DNA of 64,000 bases from Clostridium rhizosphaerae (GTDB lineage: Bacteria > Bacillota > Clostridia > Clostridiales > Clostridiaceae), in assembly GCF_016765585.1 (NCBI RefSeq), contig NZ_JAESWC010000008.1:1-64000 (forward strand). The letters are read 5' to 3'. How positions within the stretch are numbered: position 1 is the first letter of the stretch; each line of letters opens with the position of its first letter. A model generated the notes under the pieces. The model searched no databases and was not told where the DNA came from. It worked only from the letters and a program-made list of their open reading frames with translations. A program made the translations under genes and the position numbers. Below are positions 27,131-34,587 of this stretch, one piece after another.

Positions 27131-28438
27131 TTATTCACTCTGCTTTTTAACTAGTATCTTTTTAATTCTTCTGTTCTCTACTTCTAATATTGTAAACTTA
27201 TAATCTTCAATTATGATACACTCTCCTTTTTTCGGAAATCTCCCAAAGTAATCCAGCATTAAGCCGCTGACTGTATCATAATTTTCTTCATAATTTGATT
27301 CTAATAACTCATTTAGCTCGCTCATGTTTATTCCGCCGTCAACTTCGAATTCATTTTCACCTTTTATAGCTATCTCTTCTTCCATTTCATCGTACTCATC
27401 GTAAATATTACCAACTATCTCCTCAAGCATATCTTCGATTGTAATCAATCCCGCAGTAGTACCATATTCATCAATTACAATGCTTATATGCATGCTTCTT
27501 TTTTGCATTTCTTTTAGAAGCTTATCAATTTTCATATATTCTGTTACAAAATAAGGTTCTTTAATAAAATTCTTTAAACTGAACTCATCCTGTTCACTGT
27601 TAAATGCCATATAATCTATAATATCTTTAGTGTAAAGAATACCAATTATATTATCGATGCTGCCCTCATATATGGGTATTCTAGAATACTTTTCTTCTAT
27701 AATTATCTTAAGTGTTTCATCAAAGCTGCTTTCTATATCAAGTGCCACGATATCCGGTCTTGGTGTCATAACATCACTTACTGTAGTATCATCAAACTGA
27801 AATATGCTGTTTATCATTTCTGTCTCTGCTTTTCTAAATATTCCTCTCTCTTCGCCTACATTAATCATCATTCTAATTTCTTCTTCAGTTATCTGTTCAA
27901 CATCTTCACTTTCTGACCCATAAATAAGATTTACAAAAAAATTTGTTGCTTTTGTTAATGCAATTACTAAAGGCTTAGCAATTATATCGATTACTTTAAT
28001 TACACCAACTGACATAGATGCTATAAGTTCTGATTTTCTAAGGGCAAGTCTTTTAGGAATTAATTCTCCAAATAATAATGACAAGAAAGATATTAATATT
28101 GTTATAAATACAAAAGATATTGTAGATGCAAATCTTACAAGAAACTCAACATTACTTTTAATGAGAAGTCCCTCTAATACCTTTGACAAACCAACAGCAG
28201 CTGAAGCTGATGTAAAAAAGCTTGCTAAAGTAACACCTACTTGAATGGTTGCTAAAAACTTACTCGGTTCTCTAATAATACTTAATAGCTGCTCTGCTTT
28301 TTTATCTCCTTCACTGGCTTTTTTTTCTAAAGTCATCTCTCTTAAGGATATTACACTTATTTCTGCCGCCGCGAAGAAAGCATTTATTCCAATTAAGATA
28401 ACAACTATAATTATCTGTAATAACAAAATTTCCACCAC
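27131..28438 (-). CDS. Hemolysin C/CNNM-family membrane protein with CBS pair
   Basis: A 435-residue protein with a DUF21 transmembrane domain (about 1-190), two CBS domains (about 210-330; DVMTPRPDIVALD and SIVIDEYGTTAGLITIEDMLEEIVG) and a C-terminal CorC/HlyC domain (about 345-430). Relatives are implicated in Mg2+ or Co2+ transport or homeostasis; the name hemolysin is historical. The start is uncertain: GTG codons at 28438 and 28435 overlap the AGGTGG site, and a TTG at 28426 has better spacing. It has its own region between zur and mntP, both also on the minus strand. Confidence 0.88.
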   Translation of the reverse strand: MVEILLLQIIIVVILIGINAFFAAAEISVISLREMTLEKKASEGDKKAEQLLSIIREPSKFLATIQVGVTLASFFTSASAAVGLSKVLEGLLIKSNVEFLVRFASTISFVFITILISFLSLLFGELIPKRLALRKSELIASMSVGVIKVIDIIAKPLVIALTKATNFFVNLIYGSESEDVEQITEEEIRMMINVGEERGIFRKAETEMINSIFQFDDTTVSDVMTPRPDIVALDIESSFDETLKIIIEEKYSRIPIYEGSIDNIIGILYTKDIIDYMAFNSEQDEFSLKNFIKEPYFVTEYMKIDKLLKEMQKRSMHISIVIDEYGTTAGLITIEDMLEEIVGNIYDEYDEMEEEIAIKGENEFEVDGGINMSELNELLESNYEENYDTVSGLMLDYFGRFPKKGECIIIEDYKFTILEVENRRIKKILVKKQSE

Positions 28439-28499
28439 CTAAAAAACAAAAATATAAAATCGTATAAATATAATATTACCATAAAACCTATAAATATAA

Positions 28500-28551
28500 A
28501 AAATTAAAGGTTACAAATTGCCTGACATTAACAGTGCACTTTGTAACCTTT
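28500..28551 (-). terminator. Terminator after mntP
   Basis: Minus-strand stem AAAGGTTACAAA/TTTGTAACCTTT with a 22-nt loop, followed by AATTTTTTA. Confidence 0.8.
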
Positions 28552-28564
28552 CTAAATATGTATC

Positions 28565-29116
28565 TTATAAAAAAATCATTTTAAGTCCAAAAATAATAAG
28601 TATTATACCGCCTAAATAATCTGCATATTTTCCAATAGCATTTACCCTTCTTAAATATCTTGCTAATAAAAAAGCTCCAAGAGAAATTATTAAGGTAACT
28701 ATTCCTATAAATAAAGTATCAGTGAACACCGCTGCTGCACTCTTAATATTATCTAAAGCCGTAAAGCCTACAACCATTGCATCTATACTTACAGACATTC
28801 CAAGAACTATGTACATGCTAGGTTTAATAAGAGGACATTCTCCTTTGTTCTCGTAACCCTCTTTAATCATAAGACAACCTACGATGGCTATTACAATTCC
28901 CCCAATAACCTCCGGCACACTTGCTATGTATGTATTAAATAAAAATCCTGCATAAGCTCCTATTAAAGAAAAAAAGAATTGGAAGAATCCAAAGGATAGT
29001 GCAAATAAATATTTATTATTTCTTCTAACTTGATTGTTAAGCCCAATACATACAGCCACTCCAAATGCATCAAGAGATAATGCAAGGGCAATTGTTAATA
29101 AGGAAAAAAAGCTCAA
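28565..29116 (-). CDS. mntP: Manganese efflux pump MntP
   Basis: A 183-residue, six-helix membrane protein of the MntP (DUF204) family that exports Mn2+. Both inverted-repeat motifs carrying the key aspartates are present: [14 protein letters not shown] near residue 15 and [11 protein letters not shown] near residue 110. Length matches the family (180-195). I looked upstream for the manganese-sensing yybP-ykoY riboswitch that often controls this gene and did not find it in the ~160 bp available. Confidence 0.93.
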   Translation of the reverse strand: MSFFSLLTIALALSLDAFGVAVCIGLNNQVRRNNKYLFALSFGFFQFFFSLIGAYAGFLFNTYIASVPEVIGGIVIAIVGCLMIKEGYENKGECPLIKPSMYIVLGMSVSIDAMVVGFTALDNIKSAAAVFTDTLFIGIVTLIISLGAFLLARYLRRVNAIGKYADYLGGIILIIFGLKMIFL

Positions 29117-29235
29117 TTAAATAACCTCCCTAAGCCACCATTTAGTCTAATTCACTTCATACTTGCAGAGAAGAACAACATTTTTATTTTACTTTAAATT
29201 ATATAAAAAGTCTAACGCTTTTTATGCCAATTAAA

Positions 29236-29270
29236 TGAAAAAAAGAGAAGTTTTTTCAAACCTCTCTTTA
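29236..29270 (-). terminator. Terminator after pit
   Basis: Minus-strand stem AAAGAGAGGTTT/AAAACTTCTCTTT (one mismatch) followed by a six-U run. Confidence 0.75.
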
Positions 29271-29276
29271 ATTAAA

Positions 29277-30287
29277 CTATAATCCAAAAACTCTTGTAAT
29301 AATAAATATTGATACACCAGATAATGCAGCACAGATTGGTATTGTTAAAACCCAAGCCCAAACTATATTTTTCGCAACTGTCCATCTAACAGAAGATAAT
29401 CTTTTAGATGCTCCTACACCCATTATCGATGTAGAAATTATATGAGTTGTACTTACAGGTGCGTGCATCATGGATGCAGTAAAGATAACAGCTGCTGCTC
29501 CTGTCTCCGCAGCAAACCCATTAACCGGTGCTAGCTTTGCCATATTATGACCCATAGTTTTTATAATTTTCCAGCCGCCTATTGATGTTCCACAAGCCAT
29601 AGCTACTGCACAGGAGAACTTAACCCAGGTTGGCACAGTAAAGGTTGTTAATGCTCCTGCACTAACTAATGCCATAGTTATAATACCCATAGACTTTTGA
29701 GCATCATTCATTCCATGGTTCAAAGCCATAGCAGCTGCAGATGCTATTTGAGCCTTTGAAAAAACCTTCGTAACTGTAGCAGGTCTTGTCTTTCTTAATA
29801 TCCACTGAAGAGCAATCATTATAATATAACCTGCTGCAAAACCTATTACAGGAGATAATATAAGCCATAATATAATCTTATTCCATAATTGCATCCAGTT
29901 AACAACCGCTAAAGACATTGACTTGTAAACTATAGCAGAACCTAGTAATCCACCAATTAAAGCATGAGAGGAACTGCTTGGAATCCCAAAATACCATGTA
30001 ATAAGATTCCAGATAATTGCTCCTATTAAAGCAGCAATAACAACCTCAGGAATTACAGCTTTAGGATCTATAATACCTGAACCAACAGTTTTAGCAACTT
30101 CTGAACTTAAAAAAGCACCAACAAAATTTAAAACTGCTGACATTAAGATAGCAACTCTAGGAGTCAATACTCTTGTAGATACTGATGTTGCTATAGCATT
30201 TGCAGTATCATGAAAACCGTTTATAAAGTCAAAGCCTAAAGCTAAAATTACTACTGCTATAGTAATTATCAAAACTCCACTAGGCAT
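29277..30287 (-). CDS. pit: Low-affinity inorganic phosphate transporter (PiT family)
   Basis: A 336-residue membrane protein with about ten helices and the two PiT signature repeats: GFDFINGFHDTANAIATSV near the N terminus and ALNHGMNDAQKSMGI in the second half. It is a Pi:cation symporter. The gene starts inside the end of the upstream DUF47 gene (8-bp overlap), a conserved pairing of PiT carriers with DUF47 proteins. A phased TTAACA-like repeat array lies upstream of the operon. Confidence 0.95.
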   Translation of the reverse strand: MPSGVLIITIAVVILALGFDFINGFHDTANAIATSVSTRVLTPRVAILMSAVLNFVGAFLSSEVAKTVGSGIIDPKAVIPEVVIAALIGAIIWNLITWYFGIPSSSSHALIGGLLGSAIVYKSMSLAVVNWMQLWNKIILWLILSPVIGFAAGYIIMIALQWILRKTRPATVTKVFSKAQIASAAAMALNHGMNDAQKSMGIITMALVSAGALTTFTVPTWVKFSCAVAMACGTSIGGWKIIKTMGHNMAKLAPVNGFAAETGAAAVIFTASMMHAPVSTTHIISTSIMGVGASKRLSSVRWTVAKNIVWAWVLTIPICAALSGVSIFIITRVFGL

Positions 30288-30903
30288 GTTTCATTACAAC
30301 TCCTTCAACTGTATTAGCTACATCTTCGCAAGCATCAAGAGTCTGCTCTACATATTCATATATTTCTCTCCACTTCATTACGTCTAGCGTTGAAGTCTCA
30401 CCACTAAATAGATTTGATATAGCTCTTCTATATATTTTGTCGCCTTCATCTTCTATTCTATTTATTTCTATAATCTTTTCACTTAATTTTTTACTCTTCT
30501 TCATATTCTTAAGCTCTTCCATAAGATTTATAACTTCACTGCATGAATTAACTATCATATCAGCTAAAATGATTGCATCCTGCTGTGCTGTTTTAACATT
30601 AAACATTATAAATCTATGAGCTGTAGCTTCAACAAAATCTAAAATATCATCAAGCTGCTTAGCTATGGTGTAGATATCTTCTCTATCAATAGGTGTTATA
30701 AAAGTTTTGTTAAGCTGTTCTAATATGTCATGAACTTGTTTATCACCTTTATGTTCTAATTCCTCGATATGTCTTACCTTTTCTTCCATGTTTCCAAGAT
30801 CCTTCAAAAGGTCTCTAAGCTTTATTGCAGCCTCATGAGTTATGTGAGCTGAATCAATAAATAAATCATAAAACTTGTCTTCTTTTGGAGTTAACATAGA
30901 CAT
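30280..30903 (-). CDS. DUF47 family (PhoU-like) phosphate transport accessory protein
   Basis: A 207-residue all-helical protein of the DUF47/YkaA family, structurally related to PhoU, with the conserved metal-contact segments ELEHKGDKQVHDI and IEDEGDKIYRRAI. Such proteins are found encoded with PiT carriers and are proposed to regulate them. Overlap with pit by 8 bp implies translational coupling. The ribosome binding site is GGGAGGA upstream of ATG 30903. Confidence 0.92.
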   Translation of the reverse strand: MSMLTPKEDKFYDLFIDSAHITHEAAIKLRDLLKDLGNMEEKVRHIEELEHKGDKQVHDILEQLNKTFITPIDREDIYTIAKQLDDILDFVEATAHRFIMFNVKTAQQDAIILADMIVNSCSEVINLMEELKNMKKSKKLSEKIIEINRIEDEGDKIYRRAISNLFSGETSTLDVMKWREIYEYVEQTLDACEDVANTVEGVVMKHA

Positions 30904-30982
30904 TTAAGAATCCTCCCTTTGCCTAAAAATTTATTTTGATAAATAATTAACCTAAACGCACAAGTTGAATTATAGCATACTG

Positions 30983-31030
30983 TTAACAATATTTAAACAT
31001 ATGTAAATATGGGTTAACATAAACTTAACA
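30983..31030. promoter_or_regulatory. Phased TTAACA-type repeat array, candidate PhoP box
   Basis: On the plus strand TTAACA (30983), TAAACA (30994), TAAATA (31004), TTAACA (31014) and TTAACA (31025) start at intervals of 11, 10, 10 and 11 bp, one per helical turn. This is the layout of PhoP boxes in Firmicutes (direct TTAACA-like hexamers about one turn apart). It lies 80-127 bp upstream of the DUF47-pit operon and also upstream of the divergent gene at 31161, towards which the repeats read. Confidence 0.5.
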
Positions 31031-31160
31031 TTGCCCAAAATCAACTAAAAAATGTCGTAATTTTATAGAATATTATAGTTAAATATTATACAATAATAGT
31101 AAATTGTAGTAATATACTATTATGATATTATATTAAATCTTAGTTAAAGGAGTGTTTTTA

Positions 31161-31649
31161 ATGAAACGCAATAATATTACCTGGGGAATTCTGCTTATAT
31201 TTCTTGGCATATTAATACTATTAAATAGAGTCTATGGAATCAATTTATTAAGTATTAGCTATTTATGGCCTTTATTTATACTAATACCTGGTTTATGTTT
31301 TGAATTCGGATATTTTATAAATAGAAGAGATTCTGGTTTATTAGTACCTGGAGGAATCTTAACTGTAATAGGTTTACTATTTCTTTTTCAAACCTATACA
31401 GATTGGAGATTTGCAACAATTATCTGGCCAATTTGTGTTTTATCTGTTGCTTTTGGTTTATTTCAGCTATATATATTTGGACATAGGTCGTCAGGACTTC
31501 TTGTGCCAGTATTTATACTTGGCTCTATAGGTCTAATAGGATTATTTTCTATGATTTATGGCGAGCTGCTTCCTTGGCTGAATTACAGTCTTGTACTTCC
31601 TATTATATTAATTTTACTTGGCATATATATTCTTGTTAAGAAACATTAA
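31161..31649 (+). CDS. Small polytopic membrane protein, LiaF-like transmembrane domain
   Basis: A 162-residue protein made of five or six hydrophobic helices with the WGILLIFLGILILLN and LWPLFILIPGL patterns common in DUF5668 and LiaF/YvqF N-terminal domains, repeated through the protein (WPICVLSVAFGLFQ, LPIILILLGIYILV). The soluble LiaF domain is absent. The start is ATG 31161, 8 bp after AAAGGAG. It is monocistronic. Function unknown. Confidence 0.7.
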   Translation: MKRNNITWGILLIFLGILILLNRVYGINLLSISYLWPLFILIPGLCFEFGYFINRRDSGLLVPGGILTVIGLLFLFQTYTDWRFATIIWPICVLSVAFGLFQLYIFGHRSSGLLVPVFILGSIGLIGLFSMIYGELLPWLNYSLVLPIILILLGIYILVKKH

Positions 31650-31656
31650 TATATAC

Positions 31657-31748
31657 AATGCAAAAGTTCTAATACATTCATGATGTGCCAAAAATCCTTG
31701 AAGATTGGATATTTTGTGACATCATGAATGTAAGAACTTTATTGCATT
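31657..31748. repeat. Long near-perfect inverted repeat
   Basis: Arms 31657-31686 and 31719-31748 pair over about 28 positions with two 2-nt bulges, and an inner stem (CCAAAAATCC with GGATATTTTG) continues it. The outer AT-rich flanks (ATATATA) also pair. The result is a ~100-nt hairpin between the 31161-31649 gene and a separate ordinary terminator. It could be a small repetitive element, an RNA stabiliser or an RNA gene. Confidence 0.6.
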
Positions 31749-31756
31749 ATATATAT

Positions 31757-31798
31757 AAAAAGGTTCAATAGTTTAATAAAAACTATTGAACCTTTTTT
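31757..31798. terminator. Bidirectional terminator before the lipid kinase gene end
   Basis: Stem AAAAGGTTCAATAGTTT/AAACTATTGAACCTTTT with U-tracts on both sides, between convergent genes. Confidence 0.88.
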
Positions 31799-32686
31799 CT
31801 ATGGGCAAACTATCTTTATCCCATTTTCTATCATACTAAATTCTACTTCTTTTCCCCTGCTTATTTCCCCATCAATATTAAAAGAAATTATTTTAGGACT
31901 TACTAATTTTATCTTTTTTCCATTTTGAAAATGAACTTCTTTTATTTTTGAATGAGTTCCTTTTATAACCTTTGGAAATAATACTAAAATTCTTGGTTTC
32001 GATACCTCCTCAATGTTACATACATTAAATATACCATCATCTATTTTGGCCTCTGGAGTTACATTTATTCCGCCACCATAATACCTTCCATTAGCAACAG
32101 CAACAAGTAAAGCTTTCATATTAAATTTTCTATTGTCTATAATTATTTGCAAATCTGGGCTCTTATATTTAAAAACTGTAATAATAATTCCTAATATGTA
32201 TGCAAGCTTTCCACCTATAAATGGCATTTTTTTTAGTTTTATAGCATTATAAGCTACTTCTGCATCAAAGCCTGCCGATGCAATATTTAAAAAGTATCTA
32301 TTATTGACTATTCCTAAATCTATATATTTTTCTTTTCCATCTATCATTTTTAAAAAAATGTCTTCGATTTTTTCTTTTTTGGAATAATTATATATACTTT
32401 TAATAAAATCATTTCCTGATCCGCTTGGAATAACCGCAAGGCTGCTATTTGTATTTACCATTCCATTTAATACTTCGTTTAGGGTTCCATCCCCTCCTAC
32501 TGAATAAATTCTAAAATCTTCAGTGCTGCTATATTTCCTTACCAATTCAGTAGCATGTCCTACGCCTTTTGTTACCTCAATAACATACTTTTCATTTCTA
32601 TGCTCAAATATTTTTTCAATAACAGGTATAAGTTTTAATGTTTTCCCTTTTCCTGCTGCCGGATTTATTATAAAAAGATGATTCAT
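31799..32686 (-). CDS. Diacylglycerol kinase family lipid kinase (YegS/BmrU type)
   Basis: A 295-residue soluble lipid kinase. The nucleotide-binding motifs are clear: INPAAGKGK at the N terminus, GGDGTLNEVLNGM, and IPSGSGNDF. A C-terminal beta-sandwich follows with FNIDGE near the end. Family members phosphorylate diacylglycerol or related lipids and help recycle it in Gram-positives; whether this one is the DgkB equivalent is not certain. The start is ATG 32686, 4 bp after GAGGTG. An earlier ATG has no ribosome binding site. Confidence 0.88.
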   Translation of the reverse strand: MNHLFIINPAAGKGKTLKLIPVIEKIFEHRNEKYVIEVTKGVGHATELVRKYSSTEDFRIYSVGGDGTLNEVLNGMVNTNSSLAVIPSGSGNDFIKSIYNYSKKEKIEDIFLKMIDGKEKYIDLGIVNNRYFLNIASAGFDAEVAYNAIKLKKMPFIGGKLAYILGIIITVFKYKSPDLQIIIDNRKFNMKALLVAVANGRYYGGGINVTPEAKIDDGIFNVCNIEEVSKPRILVLFPKVIKGTHSKIKEVHFQNGKKIKLVSPKIISFNIDGEISRGKEVEFSMIENGIKIVCP

Positions 32687-32777
32687 AAAGCACCTCGTAA
32701 TTTTCATAATGTATTAATATTTTATAACATAATACGGATGTAGTATAGAGGCACTTTAATAAAATTGCAAACTAAAA

Positions 32778-32845
32778 TGGCCGCAAGCTGTGATTTAAAG
32801 TCCGCAGGGCTTTGCGTGGAAAATAATATATAAGCATGTTCTTTG
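32778..32845 (+). repeat. Repeat copy A (short, degenerate)
   Basis: The sequence GGCCGCAAGCTG, then TTAAAGTCCG, then GCTTTGCGTGGAAAATAA matches the start of copy C read on its own strand (AGCCGCAGGCTG, TAAAGACC, GCCTTGCGTAGAAAATAA). It ends after a CATGTTCTT word and lacks the distal half, so it looks like a truncated or internally deleted copy. Confidence 0.5.
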
Positions 32846-32902
32846 ATATTGTAGAAATCAAATCTACTGTAAACCAGCATGACTCAAGTAAATATTTAAA
32901 TA

Positions 32903-32956
32903 TTTTTATAGTTTTATATTTAAATAGTTTTATATTTAAATATAAAACTATAAAAA
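32903..32956. repeat. Perfect 24-bp AT-rich inverted repeat
   Basis: Arm 32903-32926 (begins TTTTTATAGTTTTATATTTA) is the exact reverse complement of 32933-32956, with a 6-base loop. The left arm and loop also contain a direct repeat of TAGTTTTATATTTAAATA. Weaker outer pairing (GACTCA near 32881, TGAGTAAGTC near 32964) extends it. Confidence 0.8.
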
Positions 32957-33009
32957 CGATCATTGAGTAAGTCGTATATATAGATAATTATAATTGCGTA
33001 CAAAATACA

Positions 33010-33117
33010 TAGGCTGGGTGTAAAGACCAAGAGCAGGTGCAGAAAATAATATTTTAATTTCATTGATAACTTTGCTCATGTTCTTGGCGAAGTAATACTG
33101 AAAAGCTTAGAGCCTCT
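33010..33117 (+). repeat. Repeat copy B, left arm of a large inverted repeat
   Basis: About 105 bp that match copy C (33184-33303) in inverted orientation at roughly 80% identity by eye. Shared words in order: TGTAAAGACC, AGAAAATAA, ATTTTA, GATAACTTTGC, ATGTTCT, AATACTGAAAAG, AGAGCCTCT. The two arms enclose a ~66-bp centre. Confidence 0.7.
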
Positions 33118-33183
33118 CTTCTGAGCAAGCTAAAACTTTTTAAAGCCTGCGGCTATTAAAGCAACAAGAAGTCAAAGCGAATT

Positions 33184-33303
33184 CTTAGAGGCTCTTAACT
33201 TTTCAGTATTGCAAGCCTTAGAACATACGCAAAGTTATCATAAAGTAAAATTTTATTTTCTACGCAAGGCTCTAAGGTCTTTACACAACAGCCTGCGGCT
33301 ACT
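33184..33303 (-). repeat. Repeat copy C, right arm of a large inverted repeat
   Basis: Inverted partner of copy B. On the minus strand it begins near 33303 with TAGCCGCAGGCTG, then TGTAAAGACC, and ends near AGAGCCTCTAAG. The AGCCGCAGGCT word is itself a small palindrome and also occurs in the centre (33144-33154, CCTGCGGCT), suggesting local hairpins within the element. Confidence 0.7.
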
Positions 33304-33324
33304 TTGTTTAGCAATCTACTTTTA

Positions 33325-34104
33325 TTAACTATTAAGCACTCCTAAAATCTTATTTAACACCTCTCCTCTTGACTTTATATCAGAAAGGATTTGAGCTTTT
33401 GCATCTAGTATGCCTTTAAGCGTGTTTCCTGCTGCAGTATAATCTTTAGCTTGTATATTAGACTTAAAGGTCTGCCATAGTGCTTGTTTGTTTTTTTCCT
33501 CATCTTTTATTTTTTGAATTATACTTTTAGATTGATCAACTAATGGTTTAGTTTGATCTTTTTTTGCCTTAAGTGAATCTCTATAAGCTTTTAATTGGTC
33601 TTTTAAAGGTTTTATCGAATCATTATTAGCCTTAATTTGCTCTCTGATTTTTTCTATTTGAGAATTTAAATTTAAAATTTGATTTTTTAAATCCTCTGCA
33701 GTTTTTGTATCTTTATTTTTCACTGCTTCCTGAAACTTTTTCTTTAAATCCTGTCTTTGGGTATTAAGATTTTTTGCTTGAGCTGTTAATTCTTTATCTT
33801 GTGCAAGTACTGCTTTAATTTTTTCTACACTATCTTTATTATTTTGTGAAGTTAGCGCTTTATGCTTTTCCTTTATTTGATCTGCTATTTTGTTGTTTTC
33901 ATCCTGTGCAGTTTTAGTCTGAGCTCTTAGATCAGTTAATTTAGTCATTTGTTCAAGATAGTCTGGTATAAATTTTTGTCTTGCTTCCTTCTGTTCAGGA
34001 GTAAGTGTAGTTTTTGCATTTGCATCAGTTCCCTCTGCAAATGCTGTAGTAGTTGCACCAAGCATCATTGCTGCAGTAAGTGCTAATGAAAGAAATTTTT
34101 TCAT
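33325..34104 (-). CDS. Secreted coiled-coil protein of unknown function
   Basis: A 259-residue protein with a clear signal peptide (MKKFLSLALTAAMMLGATTTAFA, here about residues 1-23, cut before EGTD) followed by an almost entirely helical, K/Q/D-rich sequence (about 55-250) with heptad-like repeats such as LNLNSQIEKIREQIKANND. It could be a CpxP/Spy-like periplasmic or cell-wall chaperone by composition, but no defining motif is present. It lies 24 bp after a small lipoprotein gene, so the two are probably one operon. Confidence 0.7.
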   Translation of the reverse strand: MKKFLSLALTAAMMLGATTTAFAEGTDANAKTTLTPEQKEARQKFIPDYLEQMTKLTDLRAQTKTAQDENNKIADQIKEKHKALTSQNNKDSVEKIKAVLAQDKELTAQAKNLNTQRQDLKKKFQEAVKNKDTKTAEDLKNQILNLNSQIEKIREQIKANNDSIKPLKDQLKAYRDSLKAKKDQTKPLVDQSKSIIQKIKDEEKNKQALWQTFKSNIQAKDYTAAGNTLKGILDAKAQILSDIKSRGEVLNKILGVLNS

Positions 34105-34128
34105 TATTAGTCCTCCCTTGATATATTT

Positions 34129-34455
34129 TTATTTTCCTAAGCTGATATCCTTTGGAATATCCGCTAATGGATCTTTGTCTGATAAAATGTCATCAATGCT
34201 GTTAATTTCATCTTGTAGTTCAATATCGTTAAGATTTACACTTTCATCATATTTTGTTATAGACTTAATAAGTTTATCGTCATCTAGATTTTCTGCTTCC
34301 TTAACAGTCATCTTAGCTGTATTATCAACAGCTTTTGTATTTAACGTTTGAGTTAAAGTCTCATCTTTTTTATTTGTAAAATTAGCTCTTGAACATCCGG
34401 CAAGAACAACTATCGCTATAAAGCTTAACAATAATAGCTTAATAGATTTTCTCAT
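34129..34455 (-). CDS. Small lipoprotein of unknown function
   Basis: A 108-residue lipoprotein: a basic N terminus, hydrophobic stretch and a lipobox VLAGC (cysteine near residue 21), then a short acidic, probably disordered and helical region. I choose the ATG at 34455, 8 bp after GGAGG; an ATG two codons earlier is very close to that site. It is followed by the secreted coiled-coil gene. I recognise no family. Confidence 0.7.
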   Translation of the reverse strand: MRKSIKLLLLSFIAIVVLAGCSRANFTNKKDETLTQTLNTKAVDNTAKMTVKEAENLDDDKLIKSITKYDESVNLNDIELQDEINSIDDILSDKDPLADIPKDISLGK

Positions 34456-34587
34456 ATGCATTACCTCCTCCTATTGATACAAGCAATGTGCTTTAATATA
34501 TTTTTATTATAAAGACAATATATTAAATGAAAATTATAAAAAAATTAAAAAAAATAAAGTCTTGGATAAATTCCAAGACCTTAATAA

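Larger units (their letters stand above)
32708..33324. other. Gene-free repeat-rich intergenic block
   Basis: About 617 bp with no convincing gene; the one 63-codon frame is low complexity and lacks a ribosome binding site. The block holds three copies of a related sequence (A 32778-32845, B 33010-33117, C 33184-33303 inverted) and a separate perfect 24-bp AT-rich inverted repeat (32903-32956). Copies are annotated separately. Confidence 0.75.

Noticed and set aside
29117-29236. Manganese (yybP-ykoY) riboswitch before mntP
   Set aside because: The conserved GGGGAGTA-type elements and the paired helices are not visible in the short upstream region.
32772-32963. 63-codon frame in the repeat block
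   Set aside because: It runs through the AT-rich palindrome, is low complexity and has no ribosome binding site.
32770-33310. CRISPR array
   Set aside because: The repeats are long, few, partly inverted and without regular spacers; no cas genes are present.
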